Assembly: GCF_001682865.1 (NCBI RefSeq)
Contig: NZ_MAQX01000036.1
Span: 62,001 to 126,000 of the forward strand
From: Bacillus sp. FJAT-26390
Lineage (GTDB): Bacteria; Bacillota; Bacilli; Paenibacillales; Paenibacillaceae
Direction: 5' to 3'
Length of the DNA: 64,000 bases
Shown here: piece by piece, positions 41,215 through 49,731 of the stretch
Numbering within the stretch: the stretch's first letter is position 1
Layout: each line of letters starts with the position of its first letter
Program-made: the position numbers and the translations under genes
Notes under the pieces: model-generated
The model's input: the letters and a program-made list of their open reading frames with translations, nothing else
Database searches by the model: none
What the model was told of the DNA's origin: nothing

Positions 41215-42282
41215 ATGAGTACAGCCATTACAGACCGGCCAAAAACAGATCGCTCCACCCTCTCCTTCGTTCCTGAGCTCGTTTATTTTGAGCCTTCTGC
41301 GCTCGATTATCCAAAAGGCCAGCGTATTTTTGACTGGGTGAAGAAGGAAGGCATACCTTACCGAATGACGACCTCGCATAACCGCATTACGAATTTGCCT
41401 GGCGATACGGAGCTGGAGCAATATAAAATCGCCAAGCGCACGCTTGTCGTTGGCATTCGCAAAACGTTGAAGTTCGACACCTCCAAGCCTTCAGCCGAAT
41501 ATGCCATTCCCATCGCGACAGGCTGTATGGCGCATTGCCATTATTGCTATTTGCAAACGACATTAGGCGCTAAGCCTTATATCCGAGTGTATGTCAATAT
41601 TGACGATATTATGGAGGCTGCACAGGGCTACATTGACGAAAGAAAGCCTGAGATTACGCGATTTGAAGCGGCCTGTACCTCTGACCCTGTTGGGCTTGAG
41701 CCCATTTCGGGCAGCCTGCGCGAATTAATTGAATTTATGGGCAAACAGGAATATGGCAGGCTGCGATTCGTAACCAAATTCCATCATGTGGACTCGCTCC
41801 TTGACGCCAAGCATAACGGCCATACGCGCATACGCTTCAGCGTCAACGATAAATACGTCATTAAACATTTTGAGCCTGCCACGTCAAAATTCGAACAACG
41901 AATTGAGGCCGCCGTTAAGGTGGCAAGAGCAGGTTACCCAATGGGCTTCATTATTGCTCCGATTATTTGGCATGAAGGCTGGGAGGAAGGCTATGGAGAG
42001 CTTATATCATCGCTTGCGGCTGCACTCCCTGCCGAGGTAACGAAAGATCTCACCTTCGAGCTGATCCAGCATCGTTTTACTAAAACGGCAAAATCGGTAA
42101 TCGAAAAACGATATCCGCGCACGAAGCTTGAGATGGACATCGAAAAACGAAAATATAAATGGGGGCGCTGGGGCCAAGGGAAATACGTTTACCCGGATGA
42201 ACAAGCAAATGCGCTCCGCATGTATATATCGGAGCGCATCTTCGAGCATTTTCCAGAAGCTAAAATCGAATATTTCACGTGA
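41215..42282 (+). CDS. splB: Spore photoproduct lyase
   Basis: Radical-SAM enzyme that repairs the 5-thyminyl-5,6-dihydrothymine lesion in germinating spores. 355 residues. 4Fe-4S ligands Cys104, Cys108 and Cys111 in TGCMAHCHYCYL; Cys154 in EAACTSDPVG corresponds to the H-donor Cys of the family. GGAGG lies 9-10 nt before the ATG. No splA precedes it. Convergent with ccdA, only 10 bp apart. Confidence 0.96.
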   Translation: MSTAITDRPKTDRSTLSFVPELVYFEPSALDYPKGQRIFDWVKKEGIPYRMTTSHNRITNLPGDTELEQYKIAKRTLVVGIRKTLKFDTSKPSAEYAIPIATGCMAHCHYCYLQTTLGAKPYIRVYVNIDDIMEAAQGYIDERKPEITRFEAACTSDPVGLEPISGSLRELIEFMGKQEYGRLRFVTKFHHVDSLLDAKHNGHTRIRFSVNDKYVIKHFEPATSKFEQRIEAAVKVARAGYPMGFIIAPIIWHEGWEEGYGELISSLAAALPAEVTKDLTFELIQHRFTKTAKSVIEKRYPRTKLEMDIEKRKYKWGRWGQGKYVYPDEQANALRMYISERIFEHFPEAKIEYFT

Positions 42283-42292
42283 GCAGCGACGC

Positions 42293-43006
42293 TTAAAAGG
42301 TAAGCCACTCGGGTGTAATGACGTTCAGCCAAATCGTTATTTTTGTCATCTGATCGGTAAACAGCAATATTCCCATCAAAATCATAACCGCTCCGCCGAT
42401 CTTCATCACGGTTGCGGAATACTTTAATATCCATCTTGCCGTCCCTAGGAAAAAAGCGAGCACAAAAAACGGGATCGCGAACCCAAGCGCATATGCCGTC
42501 GTCAGCTGAAACCAAGTGCCAGGCTCCGTTGCAGCGAGGCCCAAAATCGCGGTCAAAGCAGGACCCATACAAGGCGTCCAGCCTGCCGAAAAGCCGATTC
42601 CAAAAATAAACGAGCTGACATAGTTCGCTTTCTTAGGAATCAGATTCATTCTTCGCTCCTTCATGAGAAGCTGCGGCTGGAATAAACCGATCAGAAAAAG
42701 CCCCATCAAAATGATCAAAATAGCCGATAGCTGCCTTATAAGCTGCCTGTATTCACTGAAAAACTCGGCAAACACGTTTGTTCCGTAGCCCAATGCGTAA
42801 TAAACGGTGCAAAAGCCCAAAATGAAAAACAGCGTATGCGACATCGTTCGCATACGTTTTTGTTTTGCATTCGAATTCTCCTTTAAGTCCGCTACCGATA
42901 TACCCGTTATGTACGATAAATAGGAGGGGTACAGCGGCAGGCAGCAAGGCGAAATAAACGATGCAAAGCCGGCGCCGAAAGCCAGCCAAATGTTAATATC
43001 AGACAA
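42293..43006 (-). CDS. ccdA: CcdA-like thiol-disulfide membrane protein
   Basis: 237 residues with about six membrane helices. Moves reducing equivalents across the membrane in DsbD/CcdA proteins. The first conserved Cys region is FASFISPCCLPLYPSYLSYITG and the second is FSAGWTPCMGPALTAILG, the two expected Cys-Pro sites. TTG start at 43006 with GGTGAG upstream. It follows znuB by only 21 bp, so it probably belongs to the zinc-uptake transcript; no cytochrome c maturation genes are nearby. Confidence 0.85.
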   Translation of the reverse strand: MSDINIWLAFGAGFASFISPCCLPLYPSYLSYITGISVADLKENSNAKQKRMRTMSHTLFFILGFCTVYYALGYGTNVFAEFFSEYRQLIRQLSAILIILMGLFLIGLFQPQLLMKERRMNLIPKKANYVSSFIFGIGFSAGWTPCMGPALTAILGLAATEPGTWFQLTTAYALGFAIPFFVLAFFLGTARWILKYSATVMKIGGAVMILMGILLFTDQMTKITIWLNVITPEWLTF

Positions 43007-43027
43007 GTTCTCTCACCCCGATTCGAA

Positions 43028-43837
43028 TCAACTGCCTGCCCGAACACCACGCCTGAACACAAGCAGCAATAGCAGCACCGCAATTAGCAGCAATACGATC
43101 GTACCGCCTGGCGCTAAATTCCATACTCCTGCGATTAACAGCCCGATGATTACAGCCAGCTCGCCGATAATGACGACAGTAATGACGCTTTGACGGAAGC
43201 TGCGGGCAATGATCAAGCTGCATGCAGCAGGTATTGTGAGCAATGCGGATACGAGCAGCGCACCTACGATTTTGATAGAAACGCTAATAATAAGTGCGGT
43301 AAGCACGCTAATCATAACATTATAAAATTTCACGGGCAAGCCGCTCACAGCAGCCGCGTCTTCATCAAACGTAATGAGGAAAAGCTCCTTCACCTGCAGC
43401 CAAATCGCCGCAAGCACAATGATGGTAACGCCTCCTATCACATACAGATCGGTGTTATTGAGGGTGTAAATGCTGCCGAACAAATAACTGTTCACATTAT
43501 TGTTGAATCCTTTTCCCATCGTAAAGAGCAAGGAGGCAAGGGCAACCCCTCCGGACATGATAATGGCGATGGACAGCTCAGCATAGGATTTGTAAGCTTT
43601 CCTAAGCTTCTCGATCGCAAAGGATGCCGCGATGGCGAACAGCAGCCCCACAGCAATGGGATATACGCCGATCAAAAACCCGAGCGCTACGCCGGCAATA
43701 GAGACATGAGATAAGGTGTCTCCTATCATGGACAGTCTGCGCAGCACAAGAAATAAGCCCATTAGCGGGGCAGTTACGCCGATAAGCAACCCGCCAATTA
43801 GGGCTCGTTGAAAAAATTCGCTAGTTACGATCTCCAA
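43028..43837 (-). CDS. znuB: Zinc ABC transporter permease
   Basis: 269 residues, about eight or nine membrane helices, family ABC-3. RLSMIGDTLSHVSIAGVALGFLIG is the conserved cytoplasmic loop region. Start is TTG at 43837; it overlaps the znuC 3' end by 17 nt, indicating coupling. Zinc rather than manganese is inferred from the His-rich partner ZnuA and the Zur-type operator upstream of the operon. Confidence 0.92.
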   Translation of the reverse strand: MEIVTSEFFQRALIGGLLIGVTAPLMGLFLVLRRLSMIGDTLSHVSIAGVALGFLIGVYPIAVGLLFAIAASFAIEKLRKAYKSYAELSIAIIMSGGVALASLLFTMGKGFNNNVNSYLFGSIYTLNNTDLYVIGGVTIIVLAAIWLQVKELFLITFDEDAAAVSGLPVKFYNVMISVLTALIISVSIKIVGALLVSALLTIPAACSLIIARSFRQSVITVVIIGELAVIIGLLIAGVWNLAPGGTIVLLLIAVLLLLLVFRRGVRAGS

Positions 43838-44645
43838 TCAAAACAACCTCTTTCCTGCTCTCCATTTGCTTCCTAAGCCCTTTCAGGCTATGCGCAAGGT
43901 CATTTTCCACGCAATCCTGCGTTTCATGCGAATGCTTAATGTGAAACTTGAGCTTCCCGTTCGATGCTGCCGGTTCTTGCCCTAAATAAGAACGAATCAT
44001 ATCCAAATCATGAGAAACCATCAGAAACGTAATATTATGATGCTGATGCATATGCTTGATCATATGGAAGAAGCTCTCCTGCGTTTCCGTATCGATGCCT
44101 ACCGTAGGCTCATCCAAAATGAGCAATGACGGGCTGTTGATCAGCGCTCTGGCTAGAAACACACGCTGCTGCTGGCCGCCTGACAGCTGGCCGATTCGTT
44201 TACCTTGTAAATCCTCGATGCCCATCGCATGAAGCGCGTCCTCGCACTTAATGAAATCCGCTTTGTTCATCTTCTTAAACAGCTTGCTTCGCCCATAAAG
44301 TCCCGACATCACGACCTCGCGCACGGTTGCCGGAAACAAAGGATTTAAAGAATTTTTTTGCGGAACGTAGCCGATGCGCTCCCACTGCTTAAACTTATCC
44401 ACTCTCTCTCCAAATAAACGGATCGTGCCGCTCGTTGGCTTGAGCAAGCCAACAATCATGCGCAGCAGCGTTGTTTTTCCAGCGCCATTCGTACCTATTA
44501 AGCCAATGAAGTCACGTTCCTTCACCGCAAAGCTTAAATCCGTAATGACATTCTGCTGCTGAAAAGAAAAGGAGACGTCCTCCAATGAGATAACCTCTTG
44601 GTGGCAGCTAGTGTCGGCGTTAGTTATTCGATTCGATTGCGCCAT
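43821..44645 (-). CDS. znuC: Zinc ABC transporter ATP-binding protein
   Basis: 274 residues. Walker A IGTNGAGKTTLLRMI, Q-loop YVPQKNSL, signature QLSGGQQQRVFLARALI, Walker B LLILDEPTVGID and switch His in MVSHDLD. The C-terminus (about 230-270) is His/Glu-containing (IKHSHETQDC). The ATG at 44645 follows GAGGAGAG; five upstream codons are excluded. Confidence 0.94.
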   Translation of the reverse strand: MAQSNRITNADTSCHQEVISLEDVSFSFQQQNVITDLSFAVKERDFIGLIGTNGAGKTTLLRMIVGLLKPTSGTIRLFGERVDKFKQWERIGYVPQKNSLNPLFPATVREVVMSGLYGRSKLFKKMNKADFIKCEDALHAMGIEDLQGKRIGQLSGGQQQRVFLARALINSPSLLILDEPTVGIDTETQESFFHMIKHMHQHHNITFLMVSHDLDMIRSYLGQEPAASNGKLKFHIKHSHETQDCVENDLAHSLKGLRKQMESRKEVVLIGDRN

Positions 44646-44667
44646 AATTTCTCTCCTCACAGCAATA

Positions 44668-44687
44668 CGGAGCTTAGATCAGCTCCG
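44668..44687 (-). other. Intra-operon hairpin between znuA and znuC
   Basis: CGGAGCT and AGCTCCG form a perfect 7-bp stem around a 6-nt loop, without a T-run. It could protect or trim the znuA mRNA so that binding protein is made in excess. That role is an inference. Confidence 0.45.
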
Positions 44688-44704
44688 CAGGCTAGCCTTT
44701 TGTT

Positions 44705-45724
44705 CTATTGTAATGCTTGCACAAGATTTTGCAAGTTGCGCTCCATAAGCGTTAAGTAGGTTTCGCCTTTCTTATCCTGCTCTGGCGTTAAGCCTTCAAG
44801 CGGGTTAAGCACCATTGTCTCGACATCAGCTTCGCTTGCGAGCGTCTTAGCCAGTTGATCGGATACCAGCTCTTCAAAGAAAATATATTTGACGTTGTTT
44901 GCTTTAACATACTTCGCGATGTCCAGCAAATCCTGCGCGCGCGGCTCGGCATCCGGGCTAAGACCCATAATGGATATTTGCTTTAAGCCGTAGTCGCGTG
45001 CTAAGTACCCGAATGCTTGATGAGATGTCACAATATTTTTGTTTGCGACCTGTGCAAGCTTGGCGGAATAATCCGCATCGATGGCTTCCAGCTTTGTTTT
45101 GAGCGCCGCATAGTTTTTCTCGTAATCGGCTTGGTTTGCGCTATCGGCTTCAATTAAACTGTTTTTCACATTCTCAGCTAGCTTAAGCGCTGATTTTGGG
45201 CTAACCCAAGTATGCGGATCAATGCTGCCATGATCATGTCCTGCTTCATCCGCATGCTCTTCTTCATGCTCTTCTTCCGTGCCCTCGATAAGCGTTATCC
45301 CGTCGCTAATCTCTTTAGTTACGACCGCGCTATCCTTGGATAATCCCTTCAAAAATCCATCCACCCAGCCCTCAAGGCCCGCTCCGTGATACAGAAACAG
45401 CCGTGCCTTCGAAGCTGTGTCCAAATCCCGGCTTTTCGGTGTCCAGTCATGCGGCTCGACGCCGGCAGCGATAAGGTTTACGGCTTTAATATGTTCCCCG
45501 CCGATTTCCGATGCTAGAAAATATAAAGGATAAAAGCTCGTGACGACGCTGACTTGATTTTTCTCTGCTTTGTTTGCAGCAGCCGAGCTATCATTTGTTG
45601 GATTCGCTGCATTATTCGGTGAGCCTGCATGGTTGCTATTGCCGCAAGCTGCCGTCACTAGCAGCATAGCTGTCAGCAGCAGGCTAAGCGCCATCCTACG
45701 TATCGATGATTTCGAATCTTTCAT
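44705..45724 (-). CDS. znuA: Zinc ABC transporter substrate-binding lipoprotein
   Basis: 339 residues. Lipoprotein signal: basic N-terminus, hydrophobic core and lipobox VTAACGN with Cys27. Cluster A-I metal-binding fold with PHDWTPKSRDL, a His/Glu-rich loop (EEEHEEEHADEAGHDHG, about 153-170) typical of zinc binders, IDPHTWVSPKSA and TSHQAFGYLARDYG. The ATG at 45724 has GGAGAG-like sequence upstream. First gene of znuA-znuC-znuB-ccdA. Confidence 0.93.
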   Translation of the reverse strand: MKDSKSSIRRMALSLLLTAMLLVTAACGNSNHAGSPNNAANPTNDSSAAANKAEKNQVSVVTSFYPLYFLASEIGGEHIKAVNLIAAGVEPHDWTPKSRDLDTASKARLFLYHGAGLEGWVDGFLKGLSKDSAVVTKEISDGITLIEGTEEEHEEEHADEAGHDHGSIDPHTWVSPKSALKLAENVKNSLIEADSANQADYEKNYAALKTKLEAIDADYSAKLAQVANKNIVTSHQAFGYLARDYGLKQISIMGLSPDAEPRAQDLLDIAKYVKANNVKYIFFEELVSDQLAKTLASEADVETMVLNPLEGLTPEQDKKGETYLTLMERNLQNLVQALQ

Positions 45725-45755
45725 TTGGTGTTCTCTCCATTCCGTTTCTCTCTTC

Positions 45756-45776
45756 TTCGTAATCGTTACTATTACG
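45756..45776. promoter_or_regulatory. Zur-type operator upstream of znuA
   Basis: TTCGTAATCGTTAC then TATTACG is an imperfect palindrome close to the Zur box (TCGTAATnATTACGA). The right half read on the minus strand, ATTACGA, is exact; the other half has two mismatches. It lies about 6 bp downstream of the znuA -10 box, where bound Zur would block transcription. zur itself is at 48658-49095. Confidence 0.6.
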
Positions 45777-45782
45777 TTTTGT

Positions 45783-45812
45783 ATTATACGATGCCTTTAA
45801 ATAGACTGTCAA
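45783..45812 (-). promoter_or_regulatory. Strong sigma-A promoter of the znu operon
   Basis: On the minus strand, a perfect TTGACA (45812-45807), an 18-nt spacer and a perfect TATAAT (45788-45783). Confidence 0.85.
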
Positions 45813-45941
45813 CCTTATTTCTTTCGCAAAAAAAAGAGGCGACATGAAAAGCTGCTGCCCTTCAATTACTTGTATGGACAAAAATAAAGAAAAATATGAC
45901 AGGATACTGTAGTCGCTCGCAACGACTGAGAATCGTGTAAC

Positions 45942-45984
45942 AAAAATAGAATCGCCCTAAAAGTCTTTATGACTTTTAGGGCGA
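45942..45984 (-). terminator. Terminator of metG
   Basis: TCGCCCTAAAAGTC (45952-45965) pairs perfectly with GACTTTTAGGGCGA (45971-45984) around a 5-nt loop. On the minus strand it is followed by TTCTATTTTTG. Confidence 0.85.
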
Positions 45985-46011
45985 CTCCGTTTCGTAGATA
46001 GGCTGTATGCT

Positions 46012-47994
46012 TTATTTAACAACCGCGCCATTTGGCATGTCATCCGGCACAGTAGCAAGCGTCAGCTGATCGCCATGCGAAGCAGCAAGGATCATTCCTT
46101 GCGACCATTCCCCGCGCAGCTTCACCGGCTTCAGGTTCGTCACGCAAATCACTTTACGGCCTACCATTTGCTCCGGCGTGTAAAACTTAGCGATGCCGGA
46201 AACAACCTGGCGCTGCTCATAACCTAGATCCAGCTGCAGCTTTAGCAGCTTATCCGCTTTGTTCACAGGCTCTGCCGCGATAACTTGCGCTACGCGCAGC
46301 TCTACCTTCGCAAAGTCATCAATCGCGATCTCTTCCTTCGACTCTACGGCTGCCTGCGGCGTTTCGCTTTCTGCCTTTGCTTCCGCTGCAGCCGGCTCAG
46401 CCTGCGCACCGCCGCCCATTGCCGCTGCGATAAAAGCAGCTTCCTCCGCCGTATCAAGGCGAGGGAATAATGGCGAGCCTTTGACTACTTTCGTTCCGCC
46501 TGGCAGCGATCCGAATTGCTTGGTGCTCTCCCACGCCGTCAACTCGCCCTGCTCAAGGCCAAGCTGCTTCCACATTTCACGCGGAGCATGCGTTAAGAAT
46601 GGTTGAAGCAGAATCGATACGATGCGAAGCGATTCCGCCAAATGGTACATAACGGAAGCAAGCTCTCCGCTCTTTGCCTCATCCTTCGCAAGCGCCCACG
46701 GCTGCGTTTCATCGATATATTTGTTTGTACGGCTTACGAGCTGCCACAAAGTTGCCAGCGCCACCGAAAACTCCATCGTTTCCAGCGCTGCCTCCACCTG
46801 CACGATGGTTTCGCTCGCAAGCTTCTGCAAGGAATCGTCGAAAGCTGTTACGGTGCCTGCGAAGTTCGGAACGACGCCGTCAAAATATTTGTCGATCATC
46901 GCAATGGTCCGGTTCAGCAGATTGCCAAGGTCGTTGGCAAGGTCAAAGTTGATCCGCTCAACGAAGTTTTCCGGCGTAAACGTCCCGTCCGCTCCGAATG
47001 GCACCTCGCGCAGCAAATAATAACGAAGCGCGTCAAGGCCGTAACGGTCAATCAGCATTACCGGGTCTACGACGTTGCCCTTGGACTTCGACATTTTGCC
47101 ATCCTTCATCAAGAGCCAGCCATGCGCAAATACCTTCTTAGGAAGCGGCAGCTCAAGCGCCATCAACATGATCGGCCAATAAATCGTATGGAAACGAACG
47201 ATTTCTTTCCCGACCAAATGAACGTCAGCAGGCCAGAAATCTTGGAATTTCTGATCATTGCCCTCATTGGCGTAGCCAAGCGCTGTAATATAGTTAGACA
47301 AAGCGTCGATCCACACATAAACGACATGCTTCGGATCTCCAGGCACTTTAACGCCCCAATCGAATGTCGTGCGCGAAACAGCCAAGTCCTCAAGACCAGG
47401 TTTGATAAAGTTGTTGATCATCTCGTTTTTGCGCGATTCCGGCTGAATGAAATCCGGGTTATCCTCATAGTACTTCAGCAGGCGGTCTGCATATTTGCTC
47501 ATGCGGAAGAAATAACTCTCCTCCTTCACAAGCTCAACCGGACGGCCGCAGTCCGGACAATTGCCATCTACGAGCTGACGCTCAAGGAAAAAGGATTCGC
47601 ACGGCGTACAATACCAGCCTTCATAGGTGCTTTTGTAAATATCGTCCTGCTCCAAAAACCTGGCGAAAATTTTCTCAACAACCAGCTTATGGCGCTCTTC
47701 TGTCGTGCGAATGAAATCATCATTGGAAATTTCAAGCTTCGCCCATAGATCCTTAATGCCTACCACGATATCATCGACGAACTGCTGCGGCGTTTGATCC
47801 TTTTCCTTCGCTTTGCGCTCGATCTTCTGGCCATGTTCGTCCGTCCCTGTCAAATACCATACGTCATAGCCGCGAAGCCGCTTGTAACGCGCCATTGCAT
47901 CACCGGCAACCGTCGTGTATGCATGGCCGATATGAAGCTTATCGCTTGGATAATAAATCGGCGTCGTAATATAAAACGTGTTTTTGCTTGTCAT
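46012..47994 (-). CDS. metG: Methionyl-tRNA synthetase
   Basis: Charges initiator and elongator tRNA-Met. 660 residues. HIGH motif as HIGHAYTT near residue 21, zinc-knuckle Cys residues CTPCE and CPDCG (about 125-145), KMSKS motif DGKMSKSKGN, an Ala/Glu-rich linker and a C-terminal tRNA-binding domain (about 555-660, VELRVAQVIAAEPV). The ATG at 47994 has AGGGGG 6 nt upstream; the open frame reaches 48075 through the T-box terminator and is not used. Controlled by the T-box upstream. Confidence 0.96.
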   Translation of the reverse strand: MTSKNTFYITTPIYYPSDKLHIGHAYTTVAGDAMARYKRLRGYDVWYLTGTDEHGQKIERKAKEKDQTPQQFVDDIVVGIKDLWAKLEISNDDFIRTTEERHKLVVEKIFARFLEQDDIYKSTYEGWYCTPCESFFLERQLVDGNCPDCGRPVELVKEESYFFRMSKYADRLLKYYEDNPDFIQPESRKNEMINNFIKPGLEDLAVSRTTFDWGVKVPGDPKHVVYVWIDALSNYITALGYANEGNDQKFQDFWPADVHLVGKEIVRFHTIYWPIMLMALELPLPKKVFAHGWLLMKDGKMSKSKGNVVDPVMLIDRYGLDALRYYLLREVPFGADGTFTPENFVERINFDLANDLGNLLNRTIAMIDKYFDGVVPNFAGTVTAFDDSLQKLASETIVQVEAALETMEFSVALATLWQLVSRTNKYIDETQPWALAKDEAKSGELASVMYHLAESLRIVSILLQPFLTHAPREMWKQLGLEQGELTAWESTKQFGSLPGGTKVVKGSPLFPRLDTAEEAAFIAAAMGGGAQAEPAAAEAKAESETPQAAVESKEEIAIDDFAKVELRVAQVIAAEPVNKADKLLKLQLDLGYEQRQVVSGIAKFYTPEQMVGRKVICVTNLKPVKLRGEWSQGMILAASHGDQLTLATVPDDMPNGAVVK

Positions 47995-48033
47995 GTGAAT
48001 CCCCCTATTTGATTTTTTTGGTTTAAAAAAACG

Positions 48034-48340
48034 CAAAAAACTCCCGTCCATCATGGGACGAGAGTTTGAACTCACGCGGTACCACCCAAATTTCGATCTC
48101 GAAAACGGCCGGCAAAATCGGGCTTATCGAGAAAGCTTCGTGTGCCGCCTTCATGGCGGCTGTCGCCGTTAACGCCAGCTTCGCGTCGCCCCCTTACCCA
48201 GCCATTAAAAATGCTGCGGCTCGAAAACGAATCCTCCCGGACCATTTTCCAATAGTGTCCCCTACCGGCTTCCACCAACAATCCCGGCTCTCTGCAAAAG
48301 TTGTTCTATTGTACTTATCCATTCCTCGGATATATGGAGA
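48034..48340 (-). promoter_or_regulatory. Methionine T-box leader of metG
   Basis: The minus-strand leader shows the Stem I distal elements GCAGAGAGCCGGG and GTTGGTGGAAGCCGG (about 48295-48265), and GGAAAATGGTCC with an ATG specifier at 48245-48243, which fits tRNA-Met. The T-box sequence TGGGTGGTACCGCG lies at 48088-48075. The final terminator hairpin ACTCTCGTCCC / GGACGGGAGT (48065-48041) is followed by TTTTTTG. Uncharged tRNA-Met would pair with the T-box bulge and prevent termination. The specifier agrees with the downstream gene, metG. Confidence 0.92.
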
Positions 48341-48374
48341 TTACTAGAAATAACTTGAATGCTTTATAAATCAA

Positions 48375-48404
48375 AATATACCGAAACAGAACCCTCTCTG
48401 TCAA
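48375..48404 (-). promoter_or_regulatory. Sigma-A promoter of the metG T-box transcript
   Basis: On the minus strand, a perfect TTGACA (48404-48399), an 18-nt spacer and TATATT (48380-48375). The -35 overlaps the yidD stop codon. Initiation near 48368 would give a leader of about 370 nt. Confidence 0.75.
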
Positions 48405-48658
48405 GGAGCATCTGCCTTGTCGTTTTTTGCGAGCGGTACCGGATCGTATCCTCCAGCATTAAACGGATGGCAGCGCGCAATGCGCTTGGCCGCAAGCCAT
48501 GAGCCTTTAGCAGCCCCATGCTTCTCAATCGCTTCCAGCGCATACATCGAGCAGGTCGGATAAAAACGGCATGACGGCGGGGTGAGCGGTGAGATGACCT
48601 TGCGGTAAAAATGAATCGGCGCCAGCGTCACCCGTTGCATCATTCGCTGTTTGGGCAT
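48401..48658 (-). CDS. yidD: Membrane protein insertion efficiency factor YidD
   Basis: 85 residues. Typical core PIHFYRKVISPLTPPSCRFYPTCS with the two conserved Cys, then EAIEKHGAAKGSWLAAKRI and RCHPFNAGGYDPVP. Helps YidC-dependent insertion. Its ATG overlaps the zur stop by one base (TAATG). Confidence 0.95.
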   Translation of the reverse strand: MPKQRMMQRVTLAPIHFYRKVISPLTPPSCRFYPTCSMYALEAIEKHGAAKGSWLAAKRIARCHPFNAGGYDPVPLAKNDKADAP

Positions 48659-49095
48659 TAGGCCTCGCTTACGGCCGGCTCATCCTGAGCACATTCCTTG
48701 CAGTAGCCGAATACCTCGAATTTATGCTTCACCACTCGGAAATCCTCGGGTACGTTAGTCTGCTCCATCGGACAGAATGTAATCGGATAGGTCATGCCGC
48801 ATTGCAAACAAATCATATGGTGATGATGATCATTTTCTCTGCAGTGAAGCTTAAACTTGCCGCCATCCTCGAAAATGACCTGCTCCAGCACGCCCAGCTC
48901 TTCCATGACACGCAGGTTTCGGTAAACGGTATCAAAACTTAAGCCGGTATAGGATTTTCCCATATATTCGTAAACTTCCTTCGGAGCCAAATAACCCTGC
49001 GTCTCCGAAAACAGCTTGGCCAGCGTCTTTCTTTGATCGGTAATTCGCAATCCTTGACTTGACATGCGTCTTATAATGTCTTCCATTGTATGCAT
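48658..49095 (-). CDS. zur: Zinc uptake regulator Zur (Fur family)
   Basis: 145 residues. Winged helix (LRITDQRKTLAKLF...GLSFDTVYRNLRVMEELGVLE), then the dimer and metal domain with HCRENDHHHHMICLQCG and the structural Cys pairs CLQCG and CKEC. The GLSFDTVYRNL helix, HHHH and HKFEVFGYC align with B. subtilis Zur rather than PerR or Fur. The ATG at 49095 has GGAGGTTCGACAT upstream. A Zur-type box lies before znuA 3.3 kb away, supporting the identity. Confidence 0.85.
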   Translation of the reverse strand: MHTMEDIIRRMSSQGLRITDQRKTLAKLFSETQGYLAPKEVYEYMGKSYTGLSFDTVYRNLRVMEELGVLEQVIFEDGGKFKLHCRENDHHHHMICLQCGMTYPITFCPMEQTNVPEDFRVVKHKFEVFGYCKECAQDEPAVSEA

Positions 49096-49139
49096 ATGTC
49101 GAACCTCCGGACTCTATAATGTCTATCTCCATAATGACG

Positions 49140-49166
49140 AAAAAAAAAGCTCTCGTCAATGAGAGC
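49140..49166 (-). terminator. Terminator between a small membrane gene and zur
   Basis: GCTCTC (49149-49154) pairs with GAGAGC (49161-49166). A nine-T run follows on the minus strand, ending the 74-residue gene. zur must therefore have its own promoter in the remaining 45 bp. Confidence 0.7.
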
Positions 49167-49169
49167 CTC

Positions 49170-49394
49170 TTAACCGTTTAATCTCATGTTAATCATAAAG
49201 CTTGCCGACATCGCGACGAACAGAACGATACTAAGAATGCCAAACAGCTTGCGCCTAGTATTCAGCCTGTTGATAAGCGCCATATCACCTGATTGCCGTT
49301 TTGTTTCCGTAAAGGATCGGTGCATGAACATATAGGTAATAATCGAAGCGACAAACAGCATGTTAACGAAAAACCAAATGACTGTCCAGAACAA
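49170..49394 (-). CDS. Unrecognised two-helix membrane protein
   Basis: 74 residues. Membrane helices at about 3-23 (WTVIWFFVNMLFVASIITYMF) and 50-68 (FGILSIVLFVAMSASFMI), with a basic loop RSFTETKRQSGD between. Not recognised. GGAGGTAG lies before the ATG at 49394. It ends in a good terminator; the neighbouring 49430-49630 gene is 35 bp upstream, so the two may be co-transcribed. Confidence 0.65.
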   Translation of the reverse strand: MFWTVIWFFVNMLFVASIITYMFMHRSFTETKRQSGDMALINRLNTRRKLFGILSIVLFVAMSASFMINMRLNG

Positions 49395-49429
49395 GCTACT
49401 ACCTCCGGTTGTGATCAGCTATAGAAATG

Positions 49430-49630
49430 CTATAGATACCACTTGTTTAGTATAAACATAAATACGACAAAGCTGACGACCGCCCCGCCGAAGCTGAACC
49501 AGCCTGTCCGGAACCGCTGCTGGAACATGCGTAAAATTCCGAAGCTAAGCAATCCGAATACGAGCATTATAAAAACGATTCCGAGTATGAATAAAGAAGC
49601 AGAAACACTGCTTACATCAACTAGTGACAC
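49430..49630 (-). CDS. Unrecognised two-helix membrane protein
   Basis: 66 residues from the GTG at 49630 (MSLVDVSSVSASLF), which has GGGAG 8 nt upstream; the open frame reaches 49669 but the extra part contains the ribosome site. Two membrane helices (about 10-32, LFILGIVFIMLVFGLLSFGIL, and 45-61, GGAVVSFVVFMFILNKW) with the basic loop MFQQRFRTG. Not recognised. Confidence 0.6.
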   Translation of the reverse strand: MSLVDVSSVSASLFILGIVFIMLVFGLLSFGILRMFQQRFRTGWFSFGGAVVSFVVFMFILNKWYL

Positions 49631-49731
49631 CGAACACACTCCCTTTTTTGCTAATATGTACATGTTCATTAGACATTATAAGGGATAGCAGAGCCATTAG
49701 CCAGCGGCAAACCCTGTCGATTTCGTGACAA

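Noticed and set aside
46603..47748. 381-codon open frame on the plus strand
   Set aside because: It lies wholly antisense to metG, has no recognisable domains and a composition typical of reverse-strand translation. No ribosome site supports it.
48072..48281. 69-codon frame on the minus strand
   Set aside because: It lies within the metG T-box leader, whose structure explains the sequence.
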